Source of the DNA: Oscillospiraceae bacterium
GTDB lineage: Bacteria; Bacillota; Clostridia; Oscillospirales; Oscillospiraceae
Direction: 5' to 3'
Assembly (NCBI GenBank): GCA_015067435.1
Contig: SVMM01000007.1
Location: 62,001-126,000 of the forward strand
DNA: 64,000 nucleotides
In this document: positions 18,350-27,251 of the stretch, piece by piece
Position numbering within the stretch: the first letter of the stretch is position 1
Layout of the letters: every line of letters begins with the position of its first letter
Made by a program: the position numbers and the translations under genes
Notes under the pieces: model-generated
Seen by the model: only the letters and a program-made list of their open reading frames with translations
Told to the model about the DNA's origin: nothing
The model's database searches: none

Positions 18350-18379
18350 TTGACAGCCCGAGATCTATCGCGATATAAT
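18350..18379 (+). promoter_or_regulatory. Promoter of the GGDEF gene
   Basis: Consensus TTGACA (18350-18355) and TATAAT (18374-18379) with an 18-base spacer; about 60 bases of leader. Confidence 0.75.
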
Positions 18380-18446
18380 GAAACGGTTCTAAGTTGATTT
18401 TTCGGGCGCGTCCGCCGGAGGCGACCGATACGGGGGATCTGTGCCG

Positions 18447-20615
18447 ATGGGCAAGAAGCATTCTGCTGACATCAGAATACTGTACCGCGCCGTCTATGTG
18501 CTGGTGATGGCGCTGCTGATCGCGCACCTGCTCGGCCAGACGGACATCAGGCCGTTTTTGCAGTGGGAGGAGGGCGCGGTCAACTCCGCGTCAGACGGCT
18601 GGATCACGGGGGACGGCGTGACCGTTGACACGAGGGACGTCTCCGCAAACAAGTTCGGCGGCGCGGTCATTTTGCGCAAGCAGCTGCCGCAGACGCTCAG
18701 TCACAACGATTCGCTCTGCTTTGCCAGCAGCAACGCCCGCATCACGGTCTGGATCGACGAGGAGATCGTCTATCAGTTCAACACCGTGGAGAACCTGACC
18801 GGCTTCGGCTACGGGCTTGCGCACCACATCGTCAACCTCTCGCCGGAGGACGCGGGGAAAAGCGTTCGCATCGGCATGGTCTCCGTGTTTTCCAACCACG
18901 GCGGCGGGCGGCTGCGCAGCATCCAGATCTGCCCCGCCTCGACCTACACGCATCTCTTCGTCCGCGAGGAGCTGGTGCCGTTCCTGCTCTCGTTCCTGAT
19001 TATGTTTTTCGGCGCGGTCATTCTCGCGTTCCACTTCGGCCTGCGGCGGAAGAACATCCTGCCCTACAACATGCTGGCACTGGGCGTCGGAACGTTTCTC
19101 ATCGGCCTCTGGTGCATGGTGGACACAGGCATTCCGCAGCTCCTGACCGGCAGCATCATCGCGTGCCGCGTCATGGATTACACGCTGATCCATATGAGCA
19201 CCTATCCGATGGTCTGCTTCATCAGCTCGCTGACCAGGCAGAAGCGTCCGATCTATGTCCACGCCGCCTTTATCCTCTCCTCGTGCTGCGTCCTCCTGCT
19301 GCTGGGGCTGCGCTTTTTCGCGGGATATGATATGCACATCCTGATCCCGCTGGTGTATTTCTCCTATTTTTCACCCATTGCCATCGTCAGCGTCATGCTG
19401 GCGGACAACCGCCGTTATTGCCGCAAGAACAACATCACCTCGAACCTGCGGCACTTCTACGTCGGCGCGGCGGCGCTGCTGCTCGGCGCGACGACGGACA
19501 TCGCCGTCTATCTGTTTGACATCGACGGCCTGAACGGGCACGGCTGGTTTTTGCGCCTCGGCCTGTGCGTCTTTGTGGCGGAGCTGATGCTCCAGCTGCT
19601 GCACTGGTGGTCGAACGAACGCACGTCCATCGAGCGCGACCGCTTTGTCAACCGCGTGTTGCAGTACGCCATGTCCGGCGACGACGCCGAGACGCGCCTC
19701 AACGCGACGCTGCAATATCTCGGCACGCACCTGCACGCGCGGCGCGCCTATATCTTCGAGGATATGCACGACGGCGCGTTCGACAACACCTACGAGTGGT
19801 GCTGCGAGGGGATGGAGCCGAAGATCGATCAGCTCAAGGACGTGCCGTTCAAGGACACGGTCGAGGTGTGGTACGAGGAGTACAAGCGCAGCGGTTACGT
19901 GCTGATCTACGATGTGAACGCCTACCACGCCGTCAGCGAGAACGTGTTCCGCGTGCTTGAGCCGCAGGGGATCGAGACGCTGGCGACGGCGCCCCTTGAG
20001 GTCAACGGCAAGTACATCGGCTTTTTCGGCGTGGACGATCCTCCGGCGGAGAGCATGAAGGAGATCTCGGAGATCATCCGGCTGCTGTCCTACTTCCTCT
20101 CGCAGATGCTGCTGCAGCGGGACGAGCAGCGCCAGCTGATCCAGTACAGCCATTACGATTCGCTGACCGGCGCGCGGAACCGCCGCGCCATGGGCGAGTT
20201 TGAGCAAAAGGAACTGGACGTCGCCGTGCCCTTCGGCTTCATCATGTGCGATATCAACGGCCTCAAGCGCGCCAACGACACCTGTGGTCACGAGGCGGGC
20301 GACGCGCTTATCATCGACATTGCGAACAGCCTGATGGAGGTGTTCGGCGCGCGGAACGTCTACCGCGTCGGCGGCGACGAGTTTGCCGCCTACGCCTTCC
20401 CGAAGGACGCGGCGGAATTCGACGCGGCGGTGGAGCGGCTGCGGGCGCTGATCGTCGAAAAAGGCAGAAGCGCCTCGATCGGCTGCGTTTTCAGCGCCGG
20501 CGGAGCGGCGGATCTGGAGGCGGTGAAGGCGGAGGCGGACGTGCGGATGTACGTGGAGAAGGAACAGTATTACGTCGGACGCAACGACCGCCGCAGCGAC
20601 AGGCGTCTCCTGTAA
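18447..20615 (+). CDS. Membrane-bound GAF-GGDEF diguanylate cyclase
   Basis: 722 residues. One N-terminal helix (about 12-30) leads to an extracytoplasmic beta-rich sensor (about 35-170) like the 7TMR-DISM extracellular type. About seven membrane helices follow (about 175-385), then a GAF-like domain (about 400-545) and a GGDEF domain. GGDEF is intact at 642-646 (RVGGDEFAAY), with the DSLTGARNRR start and CDINGLKRAND metal loop, so it should make cyclic di-GMP. The inhibitory RxxD site nine residues upstream is absent (FGAR). GTG at 18441 is an alternative start, but GGGGGA is better spaced for ATG 18447. Confidence 0.88.
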   Translation: MGKKHSADIRILYRAVYVLVMALLIAHLLGQTDIRPFLQWEEGAVNSASDGWITGDGVTVDTRDVSANKFGGAVILRKQLPQTLSHNDSLCFASSNARITVWIDEEIVYQFNTVENLTGFGYGLAHHIVNLSPEDAGKSVRIGMVSVFSNHGGGRLRSIQICPASTYTHLFVREELVPFLLSFLIMFFGAVILAFHFGLRRKNILPYNMLALGVGTFLIGLWCMVDTGIPQLLTGSIIACRVMDYTLIHMSTYPMVCFISSLTRQKRPIYVHAAFILSSCCVLLLLGLRFFAGYDMHILIPLVYFSYFSPIAIVSVMLADNRRYCRKNNITSNLRHFYVGAAALLLGATTDIAVYLFDIDGLNGHGWFLRLGLCVFVAELMLQLLHWWSNERTSIERDRFVNRVLQYAMSGDDAETRLNATLQYLGTHLHARRAYIFEDMHDGAFDNTYEWCCEGMEPKIDQLKDVPFKDTVEVWYEEYKRSGYVLIYDVNAYHAVSENVFRVLEPQGIETLATAPLEVNGKYIGFFGVDDPPAESMKEISEIIRLLSYFLSQMLLQRDEQRQLIQYSHYDSLTGARNRRAMGEFEQKELDVAVPFGFIMCDINGLKRANDTCGHEAGDALIIDIANSLMEVFGARNVYRVGGDEFAAYAFPKDAAEFDAAVERLRALIVEKGRSASIGCVFSAGGAADLEAVKAEADVRMYVEKEQYYVGRNDRRSDRRLL

Positions 20616-20626
20616 CGGAAAAGAGC

Positions 20627-20668
20627 AAAAAAACGCGAAACGGGGATTTTCCCGTTTCGCGTTTTTTG
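20627..20668. terminator. Bidirectional intrinsic terminator
   Basis: Inverted repeat AAAAAACGCGAAACGGG / CCCGTTTCGCGTTTTTT between two convergent genes; both strands give a U-run. Confidence 0.92.
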
Positions 20669-20679
20669 ACGTGACGACG

Positions 20680-22836
20680 TTATGCGTTGCGCTGCATCAG
20701 GCGGTAGAGCATCACCGCCGCCATGGCGCGGCTCGCACCGGCGGAGCCGTCAAAGCTCGCGTTCGTCACAAGGCCGAAGCCCTGCGCGAGCGCGGCGTAG
20801 CCCAGCTCGGCGGCGGGGATGGACGCGCGGTCTGCGTACGAGCAGGTGAAGATGCCCGGCAGCTTCGCGACGGCGCCGTAGCCCGCGCAGTCGAGCAGAA
20901 TTTTGACCAGCGCGGCGCGCGTCATCGCGCGGTCGTCCTGCCGCTCCGCGCGCGTCAGCGCGCCCATGCGGTAGACGGTCTCGTAGGCGTTGTCGCGCTC
21001 GTCGGCGGAGGCGGCGCCGGGGTCGAGGCGCAGGCCCTGCGTCGATGCGAGCAGCGCGACCAGCTCCCACTGCGTCAGCGCCTTGTCGGGACCGAAGCTG
21101 CCGCCGGCGTAGCCGACGCCGCAGTCCGCAAGCGTTGTGAGCTCCTTTTCCGCCCAGTGGCCGGCGACGTCGCCGTAGGCGATCTCTGTGTCGTAGACCT
21201 TGCTCTCGACGACCTTGCCCGTCTTGGCGTCGACGCCGGGGAACCAGCCCTCGCGCTCCAGCCCGTAGCTCAAAAGCAGCGTGCGGAAGCGCGTGTAGCC
21301 CATGTCGATCAGCTTCGCCTCGGTCTCGACCTTCGGGTCAAGCTCCTTGGGCTGGGAGCGGTAGGCGAGCGTCACGTCGTAGGACGCCATCCACGCGTCC
21401 AGCGCGGCGTCGGCGGAAATGATGCCACCCGTGCCGTCAAAGGCGATCTTTTCATCGTAGGTATAGCTGATGCCCGCGACTGCGCCGGTCATGCGGTCGA
21501 TCTGGAGCGTGCAGGAATTCTCCGGGAAGAAGCAGCCGTTGACCTTGCGCGTGAAGGTGAAGGAGTAGAACGGCGCGCCGTCGGCGGTGCTGTCGACCGT
21601 GTCGTAAAGCGCGAACGCGTCGGCATGCGCGCTGAACCGCTTGAGGAAGCTCTCCGCGGTGCTCTGCGCGGCGGAGGGGGAGACGGCGCTCTTCGCGTCC
21701 TTGTTCCACGGCGCGGAGGAGTAGAGACTTTCCACCTTGCCCGTGCGGGCGTCGGCGCTGAAGGTGCGGGAGCGGGCGTAGCCGTCGTCGTCCTCCGGCG
21801 CGGCGTAGCGCAGCGTGCACAGCACGCGCTCGGTCTCGCCGTCCTTGACGAGGCGGTAGTTCACCGAGGCGAGGGTGTAGCCGCCGAGCTTGTAAGCGCT
21901 CTCCGCGCGCACCGCCTTGTCGAGCGCCGCGCTGTCGAGCACACCTTCGAGCTTTTCGACGCCCGCGAGCTCCGCCTCTGTCAGCCCGCGCTTCGAATCC
22001 TCGGCGGCGGCCTCCGGCGCGGCGGCGTCGTTCGTGCCGCCGCCGGCGTAGATGCCGAGCCCCCCGTCGGGCGTCACCAGCTCGCCGGTCTGCGCGTCCA
22101 CGACGACGGTCTCGCCGTATCTGGGGACGTAGCGCAGCACGGCGCGGCTCTCGTCGTCTTCGCTCGTGACGTAAATAAGCTCCAGATCGAGCGTGCCGCG
22201 CAGCGTCTCCGCCGCGGCGGAGAGCGACACGGCGGGCTTCGCCGACGGAATGTTCCCGAGGAACGAGGTCGCGAGCGCGTCGCGGCGGAACGAGGTCACG
22301 ACGTTGTCGCCGCCGCGCACCACGATGGAGTAGGAGAGCGGCGAGGGCAGGCCGTTGAGAAGAATCGTGCCGTAGAAGCGGCAGGCATTGCTGTTCAGCC
22401 GGCCCGCGGAGGCGGGCTCGTCCAGCTTGACGCTCTCGGTCTTGGGGTCGAGCACCCGCGCGAGGAACGTCTCGGCGGCGCGCTTCGCCGCGGGGACGTC
22501 CTGCCTGGGCAGAGCGGGCAGACTGCCGCTGTTGGTGTAGATCTCCGTGTCGCTGTCGCTGCGCCAGTAGCTCAGGACGGTGCCGTCCTCCAGCGCCTCG
22601 ACGTTCATCGACGTGCCGCCGCCGCTCCAGCGCAGCGACCACACCGTGCCGAGCTCCTGCTCGTACACGTCGCCGTGGAAGTCGTCAAAGGCTTCCGTGT
22701 CCAGCGCCAGCGTATCCTTGACCGCCTGCGTCACGCGGGCGAGGCGCTCGTCGGCGCTCTCCGCCGCCGCCATGGCGGGCACATACAGCCCCGCGAGCAG
22801 CAGCGCGCACAAAAGAAAAGCGATGATCCGTTGCAT
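20680..22836 (-). CDS. Secreted SLH-domain protein with YcdB/YcdC-type repeats
   Basis: 718 residues with a clear signal peptide (MQRIIAFLLCALLLAGLYVPAMA). The middle (about 30-530) looks like PepSY-related YcdB/YcdC domains: repeated beta-helix units with YxSIVVRGG and phrases such as VDAQTGELV, ADARTGKVESL, IDRMTGAVAG and VDAKTGKVVES, four copies of a D-xxTG strand turn. The C-terminus (about 550-716) has two to three S-layer homology motifs (DVAGHWAEKELTTLADCG; ADRASIPAAELGYAALAQG), which would anchor it to cell-wall polymer. A GGGAGG site is eight bases before the ATG. Substrate or role is unknown; protease-inhibitor-like or wall-associated functions are guesses. Confidence 0.85.
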   Translation of the reverse strand: MQRIIAFLLCALLLAGLYVPAMAAAESADERLARVTQAVKDTLALDTEAFDDFHGDVYEQELGTVWSLRWSGGGTSMNVEALEDGTVLSYWRSDSDTEIYTNSGSLPALPRQDVPAAKRAAETFLARVLDPKTESVKLDEPASAGRLNSNACRFYGTILLNGLPSPLSYSIVVRGGDNVVTSFRRDALATSFLGNIPSAKPAVSLSAAAETLRGTLDLELIYVTSEDDESRAVLRYVPRYGETVVVDAQTGELVTPDGGLGIYAGGGTNDAAAPEAAAEDSKRGLTEAELAGVEKLEGVLDSAALDKAVRAESAYKLGGYTLASVNYRLVKDGETERVLCTLRYAAPEDDDGYARSRTFSADARTGKVESLYSSAPWNKDAKSAVSPSAAQSTAESFLKRFSAHADAFALYDTVDSTADGAPFYSFTFTRKVNGCFFPENSCTLQIDRMTGAVAGISYTYDEKIAFDGTGGIISADAALDAWMASYDVTLAYRSQPKELDPKVETEAKLIDMGYTRFRTLLLSYGLEREGWFPGVDAKTGKVVESKVYDTEIAYGDVAGHWAEKELTTLADCGVGYAGGSFGPDKALTQWELVALLASTQGLRLDPGAASADERDNAYETVYRMGALTRAERQDDRAMTRAALVKILLDCAGYGAVAKLPGIFTCSYADRASIPAAELGYAALAQGFGLVTNASFDGSAGASRAMAAVMLYRLMQRNA

Positions 22837-22870
22837 AAAGATACCTCCCGATCGTTGTTACAAAAGCATA

Positions 22871-22906
22871 AGACGGAACAAGCCCGCGCTTTGTTCCGCC
22901 TTTTTG
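22871..22906. terminator. Hairpin between the pyrophosphatase and SLH genes
   Basis: Stem GACGGAACAA / TTGTTCCGCC with a G+C loop. The U-run is strong on the plus strand (CCTTTTTGC) but weak on the minus strand, where transcription comes from the pyrophosphatase gene. Confidence 0.6.
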
Positions 22907-22912
22907 CATTTT

Positions 22913-24595
22913 TTATTGTTCGACGTGCTTGAGCGCGTCGATGAGCGCGGGGACGAACTGTTTTTTCCGGCTCAGCACGCCGGGCAGCAGCGCCGCGCCG
23001 TCCTTCACCTCCGTGTCGAAGGCGCGCTTGACAAGCGCCTCGGCGCCCTTGCCGACCATCAGCAGGTCGCTGGCGGCGTTGCGCACGTCGGTGAAGAGGT
23101 AGAACACGTAATCGAGCCCCTGCTTTGTGCGCGCGGTTTCCAGATAGGGCCCCACCAGCGCCTCCGCCGCCTTGCGGTTCCGCTCGCTCATGTAGCTGCC
23201 CTGGCCGACGCCGAAGTGGAAGGCGCCGCTGGTGAAGACCTTGTAGTCCGTGCCGAAGATCTGCTCCGCGGTCTCGCCGCTGATGTCGCCGCCGTGCTCG
23301 AACATCTCGTCGGCGTAGGCTTCGAGATCCATGTCCGCGATCTCGGCGAGCCGGCGCGCGGCGCGCTCGTCAAAGGACGTGCAGGTGGGGGAACGGAACA
23401 TCAGCGTGTCGGAGAGGATGGCGGAGAGCATCAACCCCGCCGTCTGCTTGTCGATGGGCACGTTGTTCTCCTGATACATCTGATAAATAATCGTGCAGGT
23501 GCAGCCCACGGGCATGTTGCGGAAGTAGACGGGGTTGTCCGTCTCCAGCGAGCCGATGCGGTGGTGGTCGATGATCTCCAGCACCTCGGCGTCCTCCAGC
23601 CCCTCGGCGGCCTGCGACTTCTCGTTGTGGTCGACGAGAATGAGCTGCTTTTTCTGCAAATTCAGCAGGTTGCGGCGGGAGACGACGCCGAGGTACTTCC
23701 CGTCGTCGCCGAGGACGGGGAAGTAGCGGTGGCGCACGCTTCCCATGATCTTCGTCGCCGCCTCCACGGGCGTGTTGAGGTTGAAAGTCATGATGCCTTC
23801 CTTGAGCATATAGTAGCGGATCGGCGCCGCCTGCGAGATGATCTGCCCGGTGGCGTAGGTGTTCAGCGGCGTGCTGATGATGAGGCAGTCGTTCTCCTCC
23901 GCCAGCATCCGGATCGTCTTGGACACCTTGGAATCGAGGCCGACCACGATGCAGCCCGCCTCCATCTCGATGGCGGTGAGCTGGCTTTCGCTGCGGTTGC
24001 TGACGATGACCACGTCGCCCTTCTTGATGGCGCGCTCCATCATCTCCGCGCTGCCCGCGCCGATGATGATGCGCCCCTGTACCGTCCTGCCCGCGGGATC
24101 GCCCACGAGCACCGTGCCGTCGATGGTCTCGATGACGTTCTGATAGCTCGTCTCGGACTGGGCGAGGATGAAGGGGTCCAGCCCGTCCATGTTGGCGGTG
24201 GCGACGTCCTTGACCGTGATAAGCCCCTTGAGGTTTTTCTCGTCGTCAACGACGCAGAGCGTGTCGAGGTTCTGGTCGCGCATCCGCGTCCACGCCTTGC
24301 GCATGCTCATCTCTCCGTCCACGCCCTCGGCGAGGCGGATGTCCACGTCGCGCATCTGGGGGCTGACGTCGACATAGAGCTGCGGCGTCTCCGCGCCGAA
24401 GTGGTCGAGCACGAAGCTCGTCTCGCGGTTGAGCTGACCGGCGCGGCAGGGCTTGTAAACGCGGCTTTCGTCGATGGCGTTTTTCAGGCGGCTGTAGGCG
24501 ATGGCGGAGCAGATGGAATCGGTGTCCGGGTTCCGGTGTCCGATGACCTTGATCGCGTGGGTATTCTGTTCAAGCTCGGTGCTGGCAGGATTCAA
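22913..24595 (-). CDS. ppaC: Manganese-dependent inorganic pyrophosphatase with CBS-DRTGG regulatory insert
   Basis: Family II DHH/DHHA2 enzyme cleaving pyrophosphate, with a large nucleotide-sensing insert. Metal motifs GHRNPDTDS (near 20), LVDHNE and EIIDHHRIG (in the second half) are intact. CBS1 (about 75-130), a DRTGG-like domain (about 140-245) and CBS2 (about 250-310) sit inside the catalytic part, as in the adenine-nucleotide-regulated clostridial enzymes. The first possible start is GTG 24604, but AAGGGG abuts it; TTG 24595 lies eight bases beyond that site and is preferred (560 residues). It has its own promoter and a leader hairpin. Confidence 0.93.
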   Translation of the reverse strand: MNPASTELEQNTHAIKVIGHRNPDTDSICSAIAYSRLKNAIDESRVYKPCRAGQLNRETSFVLDHFGAETPQLYVDVSPQMRDVDIRLAEGVDGEMSMRKAWTRMRDQNLDTLCVVDDEKNLKGLITVKDVATANMDGLDPFILAQSETSYQNVIETIDGTVLVGDPAGRTVQGRIIIGAGSAEMMERAIKKGDVVIVSNRSESQLTAIEMEAGCIVVGLDSKVSKTIRMLAEENDCLIISTPLNTYATGQIISQAAPIRYYMLKEGIMTFNLNTPVEAATKIMGSVRHRYFPVLGDDGKYLGVVSRRNLLNLQKKQLILVDHNEKSQAAEGLEDAEVLEIIDHHRIGSLETDNPVYFRNMPVGCTCTIIYQMYQENNVPIDKQTAGLMLSAILSDTLMFRSPTCTSFDERAARRLAEIADMDLEAYADEMFEHGGDISGETAEQIFGTDYKVFTSGAFHFGVGQGSYMSERNRKAAEALVGPYLETARTKQGLDYVFYLFTDVRNAASDLLMVGKGAEALVKRAFDTEVKDGAALLPGVLSRKKQFVPALIDALKHVEQ

Positions 24596-24611
24596 GTGAA
24601 CCACCCCTTCG

Positions 24612-24627
24612 CGGGAGCGTGCTCCCG
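24612..24627 (-). repeat. Leader hairpin in front of the pyrophosphatase ribosome site
   Basis: Perfect stem CGGGAGC / GCTCCCG with only GT between, three bases before the AAGGGG site and about ten bases into the transcript. The same core GGGAGCGTGCTCCC is part of the hairpin at 39185-39214. Confidence 0.5.
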
Positions 24628-24643
24628 ATTTGTCATTTTCCCG

Positions 24644-24672
24644 ATTGTATCATACGCGCGCGAAAATGTCTA
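24644..24672 (-). promoter_or_regulatory. Promoter of the pyrophosphatase gene
   Basis: Minus strand TAGACA (plus 24667-24672), 17-base spacer, TACAAT (plus 24644-24649). Confidence 0.65.
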
Positions 24673-24694
24673 TTGAAATTGCGGCAGGAATCTC

Positions 24695-24722
24695 TTGCAT
24701 TTGGAAAACAGTTTGCTATAAT
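24695..24722 (+). promoter_or_regulatory. Promoter of the purine permease gene
   Basis: TTGCAT (24695-24700), 16-base spacer, TATAAT (24717-24722). The leader contains a perfect hairpin CCTGAAA-ATA-TTTCAGG at 24747-24763. No purine-riboswitch core is seen. Confidence 0.65.
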
Positions 24723-24796
24723 GAGAGCAGAAAAAGTTTTTTGCCGCCTGAAAATATTTCAGGGAATCCGGGCAAAGGACAGGGGAGGAGATCACT

Positions 24797-26218
24797 ATGG
24801 AAGGGCTTTTCAAGCTCAGTCAAAACGGCACCACCGTGCGCACGGAGATCCTCGCGGGTCTGACCACGTTCATGACCATGGCGTACATCATCGCGCTCAA
24901 CCCCAACCTGCTGACGAACTTCGCCGTCGGCACGCCGCTGTGGAACGGCGTGTTCCTCGCCACCTGCCTCGCCTCCGCGCTCGGCACGGCGTGCATGGCG
25001 TTTCTCGCCAACAAGCCTTTCGTCATGGCACCCGGCATGGGGCTCAACAGCTTCTTCGCGGTCATCGCGGGCAACATCGCCGCCATGACGGGAACGGACT
25101 ACACCAACGCCTTCCAGGCGGCGCTGTGCATCATCCTCGTCGAGGGCATCGTGTTCATCGCGCTGAGCCTGCTCAACGTGCGCGAGAAGATCGTCCACGC
25201 CATCCCCATCGGCGTGCGGCTCGGCATCGGCCCCGCCATCGGACTGATGCTGATGAACATCGGCTTTGGCTCCAACGCGGGCGTCCATTTCTCCACCTTC
25301 TTCGCCATGCGCGACTTCTTCGGCGCGATGACGCCGGGCGTGTTCAAGAAGACCATCGAGGAGGCGGGCGGCAATTACTACGAGATGGTGCTGACCGTCA
25401 TCACGATGTTCGCGGGCCTGTTCGTCATCATCCTGCTCGCCAAGAAGGGGATCAAGGCGGCGGTGCTGCTGGGTATGCTGGTCGCCTCCGTGGTCTACTG
25501 GACCGGCGAGGCGGTCGCGCTGCACACCAACCCCTTCGCCTCGCTCGAAACGGCGTCGTTCCTGCCGCCGTTTGCCGACATGGCGGAGACCACGCTCTTC
25601 AAGTTTGACTTTGCCCATTTCTTCAGCATCGGGTGGTTCACCGCCGTCACGCTGATCATCACCTTCTGCATGATCGACATGTTCGACACCATCGGCACCC
25701 TCGTCGGCACCGCGTCCCGCGCGGGCATGACCGACAAGGAGGGCAACATGCCCAACATGAAGGAGGCGCTGCTCTCCGACGCCATCGGCACGGTGACGGG
25801 CGCCTGCTCCGGCACGAGCACCGTCACCACCTTCGTCGAGTCCGCCTCCGGCGTCGAGGCGGGCGGCCGCACGGGGCTGACCGCGCTCACCGCCGCGGTG
25901 ATGTTCCTCGCCTGCATCTTCATCGCGCCCATCGCGGCGATCATTCCGCCGCCCGCGACCTCTGCGGCGCTCATTTACGTCGGCATCCTGATGATGCAGG
26001 GCCTGCAAAACATCGACTTCAACGACATCGACCAGATCGTGCCCGTGTGCATCATGCTGCTCGCCATGCCGATCTCCGGCTCCATCGGCCACGGCATCGG
26101 CCTTGCGATGATCTCCTACACGGTCATCAAGGCGTTCTCCGGCAAGGCGAAGGAGGTCAGCGTCCTGACCTACGTCATCTCGCTGCTGTTCATCATCAAG
26201 TTTTTCGCCGTCGTGTGA
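24797..26218 (+). CDS. NCS2-family purine permease (guanine/hypoxanthine type, AzgA/PbuG-like)
   Basis: 473-residue proton-coupled nucleobase permease with 12-14 membrane helices. AzgA-branch signatures are clear: EILAGLTTFMTMAYII (about 15-30), FVMAPGMGLNSFFAV (about 75-89), MIDMFDTIGTLVGTA (about 295) and a GTSTVTTFVESASGVEAGGRTG loop in TM10. The range of purine bases cannot be set from sequence; adenine versus guanine/hypoxanthine remains open. GGGGAGGAG precedes the ATG. It is a single-gene unit between its own promoter and a GNRA-loop terminator. Confidence 0.93.
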   Translation: MEGLFKLSQNGTTVRTEILAGLTTFMTMAYIIALNPNLLTNFAVGTPLWNGVFLATCLASALGTACMAFLANKPFVMAPGMGLNSFFAVIAGNIAAMTGTDYTNAFQAALCIILVEGIVFIALSLLNVREKIVHAIPIGVRLGIGPAIGLMLMNIGFGSNAGVHFSTFFAMRDFFGAMTPGVFKKTIEEAGGNYYEMVLTVITMFAGLFVIILLAKKGIKAAVLLGMLVASVVYWTGEAVALHTNPFASLETASFLPPFADMAETTLFKFDFAHFFSIGWFTAVTLIITFCMIDMFDTIGTLVGTASRAGMTDKEGNMPNMKEALLSDAIGTVTGACSGTSTVTTFVESASGVEAGGRTGLTALTAAVMFLACIFIAPIAAIIPPPATSAALIYVGILMMQGLQNIDFNDIDQIVPVCIMLLAMPISGSIGHGIGLAMISYTVIKAFSGKAKEVSVLTYVISLLFIIKFFAVV

Positions 26219-26242
26219 GTACGGCGCATCAAAACGGAAAAC

Positions 26243-26266
26243 CGCCGCCGAAAGGCGGCGATTTTT
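26243..26266 (+). terminator. Intrinsic terminator with GAAA tetraloop
   Basis: Stem CGCCGCC-GAAA-GGCGGCG followed by ATTTTT. Confidence 0.92.
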
Positions 26267-26270
26267 CTGC

Positions 26271-26299
26271 TTGCCCTATCGCCGCGCGTGGACTATAAT
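26271..26299 (+). promoter_or_regulatory. Promoter of the HAD to MFS operon
   Basis: TTGCCC (26271-26276), 17-base spacer, TATAAT (26294-26299), 31 bases before the HAD gene. Confidence 0.65.
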
Positions 26300-26330
26300 C
26301 TCCACAGAACAAAGAATGGGGAGAGAAGGT

Positions 26331-26969
26331 ATGCGCGGTGCGATTTTCGACATGGACGGACTGTTGATCGACTCGGAGAGGATCTGGCAGAGCCAGTGGC
26401 GCGCCCTCGCCGGCGAGCGGGGGATCACGCTGGGCGAGACGTTCGCCGCCGAGATCTGCGGCACGTCGGGCGAACTGACGCGCACTGTTTTGCGGCGGTA
26501 TTTCCAAAACGACGATCCGGCGGAGGTGCTGCGGGAGTGCTCCGCGCGCGTCCACCGGCTGGAGGAGGACGGCGTGCCGCTCAAGCCGGGCGTGCGCACG
26601 ATTCTGGGCGGCCTGCGCGCGGCGGGCTATCGCATCGCGGTGGCGAGCAGCAGCCCGATGGACATGATCCGCCACAACCTGCGCGCGGACGGTCTGGAGG
26701 ACTGCTTCGACGTGCTGACCTCCGGACGCGAGGTGACGAACGGAAAGCCCGCGCCGGACGTCTTTCTGTTGGCGGCGGAGCGGCTGGGCATCCCGCCGGA
26801 GGAGTGCTGGGTCTTCGAGGACAGCTTCAGCGGCGTCGAGGCGGGCTGGCGCGCGGGCTGCCGCGCGGTCATGATCCCCGACCTCGTGCAGCCGACGGAC
26901 GCGGTGCGCGGCATGTGCTTCGGCGTTTTTGCCGACCTTGCCGCGGCATGGGAGGCGATCCGGCCGTGA
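26331..26969 (+). CDS. HAD-superfamily phosphatase (beta-phosphoglucomutase-like)
   Basis: 212 residues. HAD motif I FDMDGLLIDSE (about 6-16), motif II SSS (about 104-106), the lysine in TNGKPAPD (motif III, about 141) and motif IV FEDSFSGVEAG (about 162-172) are all present, with the small helical C1 cap between motifs I and II. It probably dephosphorylates or isomerises a sugar phosphate; the substrate is not recognisable. The ATG at 26331 follows a GGGGAGAGAAGG site. It is first in a five-gene run and its stop is inside the start of the acylphosphatase gene (GTGA). Confidence 0.88.
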   Translation: MRGAIFDMDGLLIDSERIWQSQWRALAGERGITLGETFAAEICGTSGELTRTVLRRYFQNDDPAEVLRECSARVHRLEEDGVPLKPGVRTILGGLRAAGYRIAVASSSPMDMIRHNLRADGLEDCFDVLTSGREVTNGKPAPDVFLLAAERLGIPPEECWVFEDSFSGVEAGWRAGCRAVMIPDLVQPTDAVRGMCFGVFADLAAAWEAIRP

Positions 26970-27235
26970 TCCGAAAGCATATCTACTTTTCCGGCGAGGT
27001 GCAGGGCGTGGGCTTCCGCTACAGCGCGATGTACCTCGCCCGCCCGCTGGGGCTGACGGGCTGGGTGCGCAACCTGACGGACGGCCGCGTGGAGATGGAG
27101 GTGCAGGGCGAGGAGAGGGCCGTGGAGCAGCTCCTTGTCCAGCTCCATCACCAGCGCTATATCGTCATCGAGGACATGGACGCGCGCGAGATCCCCGTGA
27201 TCGAGGAAAGACGCTTTACCGCGAGATCATATTGA
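26966..27235 (+). CDS. acyP: Acylphosphatase
   Basis: 89-residue enzyme hydrolysing carboxyl-phosphate anhydrides such as acetyl phosphate and 1,3-bisphosphoglycerate. The family signature GEVQGVGFRYS (about 10-20, with the catalytic Arg) and WVRNLTDGRVE (about 33-43, with the catalytic Asn) are both intact. It starts with GTG at 26966 overlapping the HAD stop by four bases, a clear sign of coupling. It ends just before a GGAGAAGG ribosome site for the lipoprotein. Confidence 0.94.
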   Translation: MIRKHIYFSGEVQGVGFRYSAMYLARPLGLTGWVRNLTDGRVEMEVQGEERAVEQLLVQLHHQRYIVIEDMDAREIPVIEERRFTARSY

Positions 27236-27251
27236 AAAAGGAGAAGGAAAG

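Noticed and set aside
24723-24796. Purine riboswitch before the NCS2 permease
   Set aside because: The conserved core words of the purine aptamer are missing; only a simple hairpin is present.
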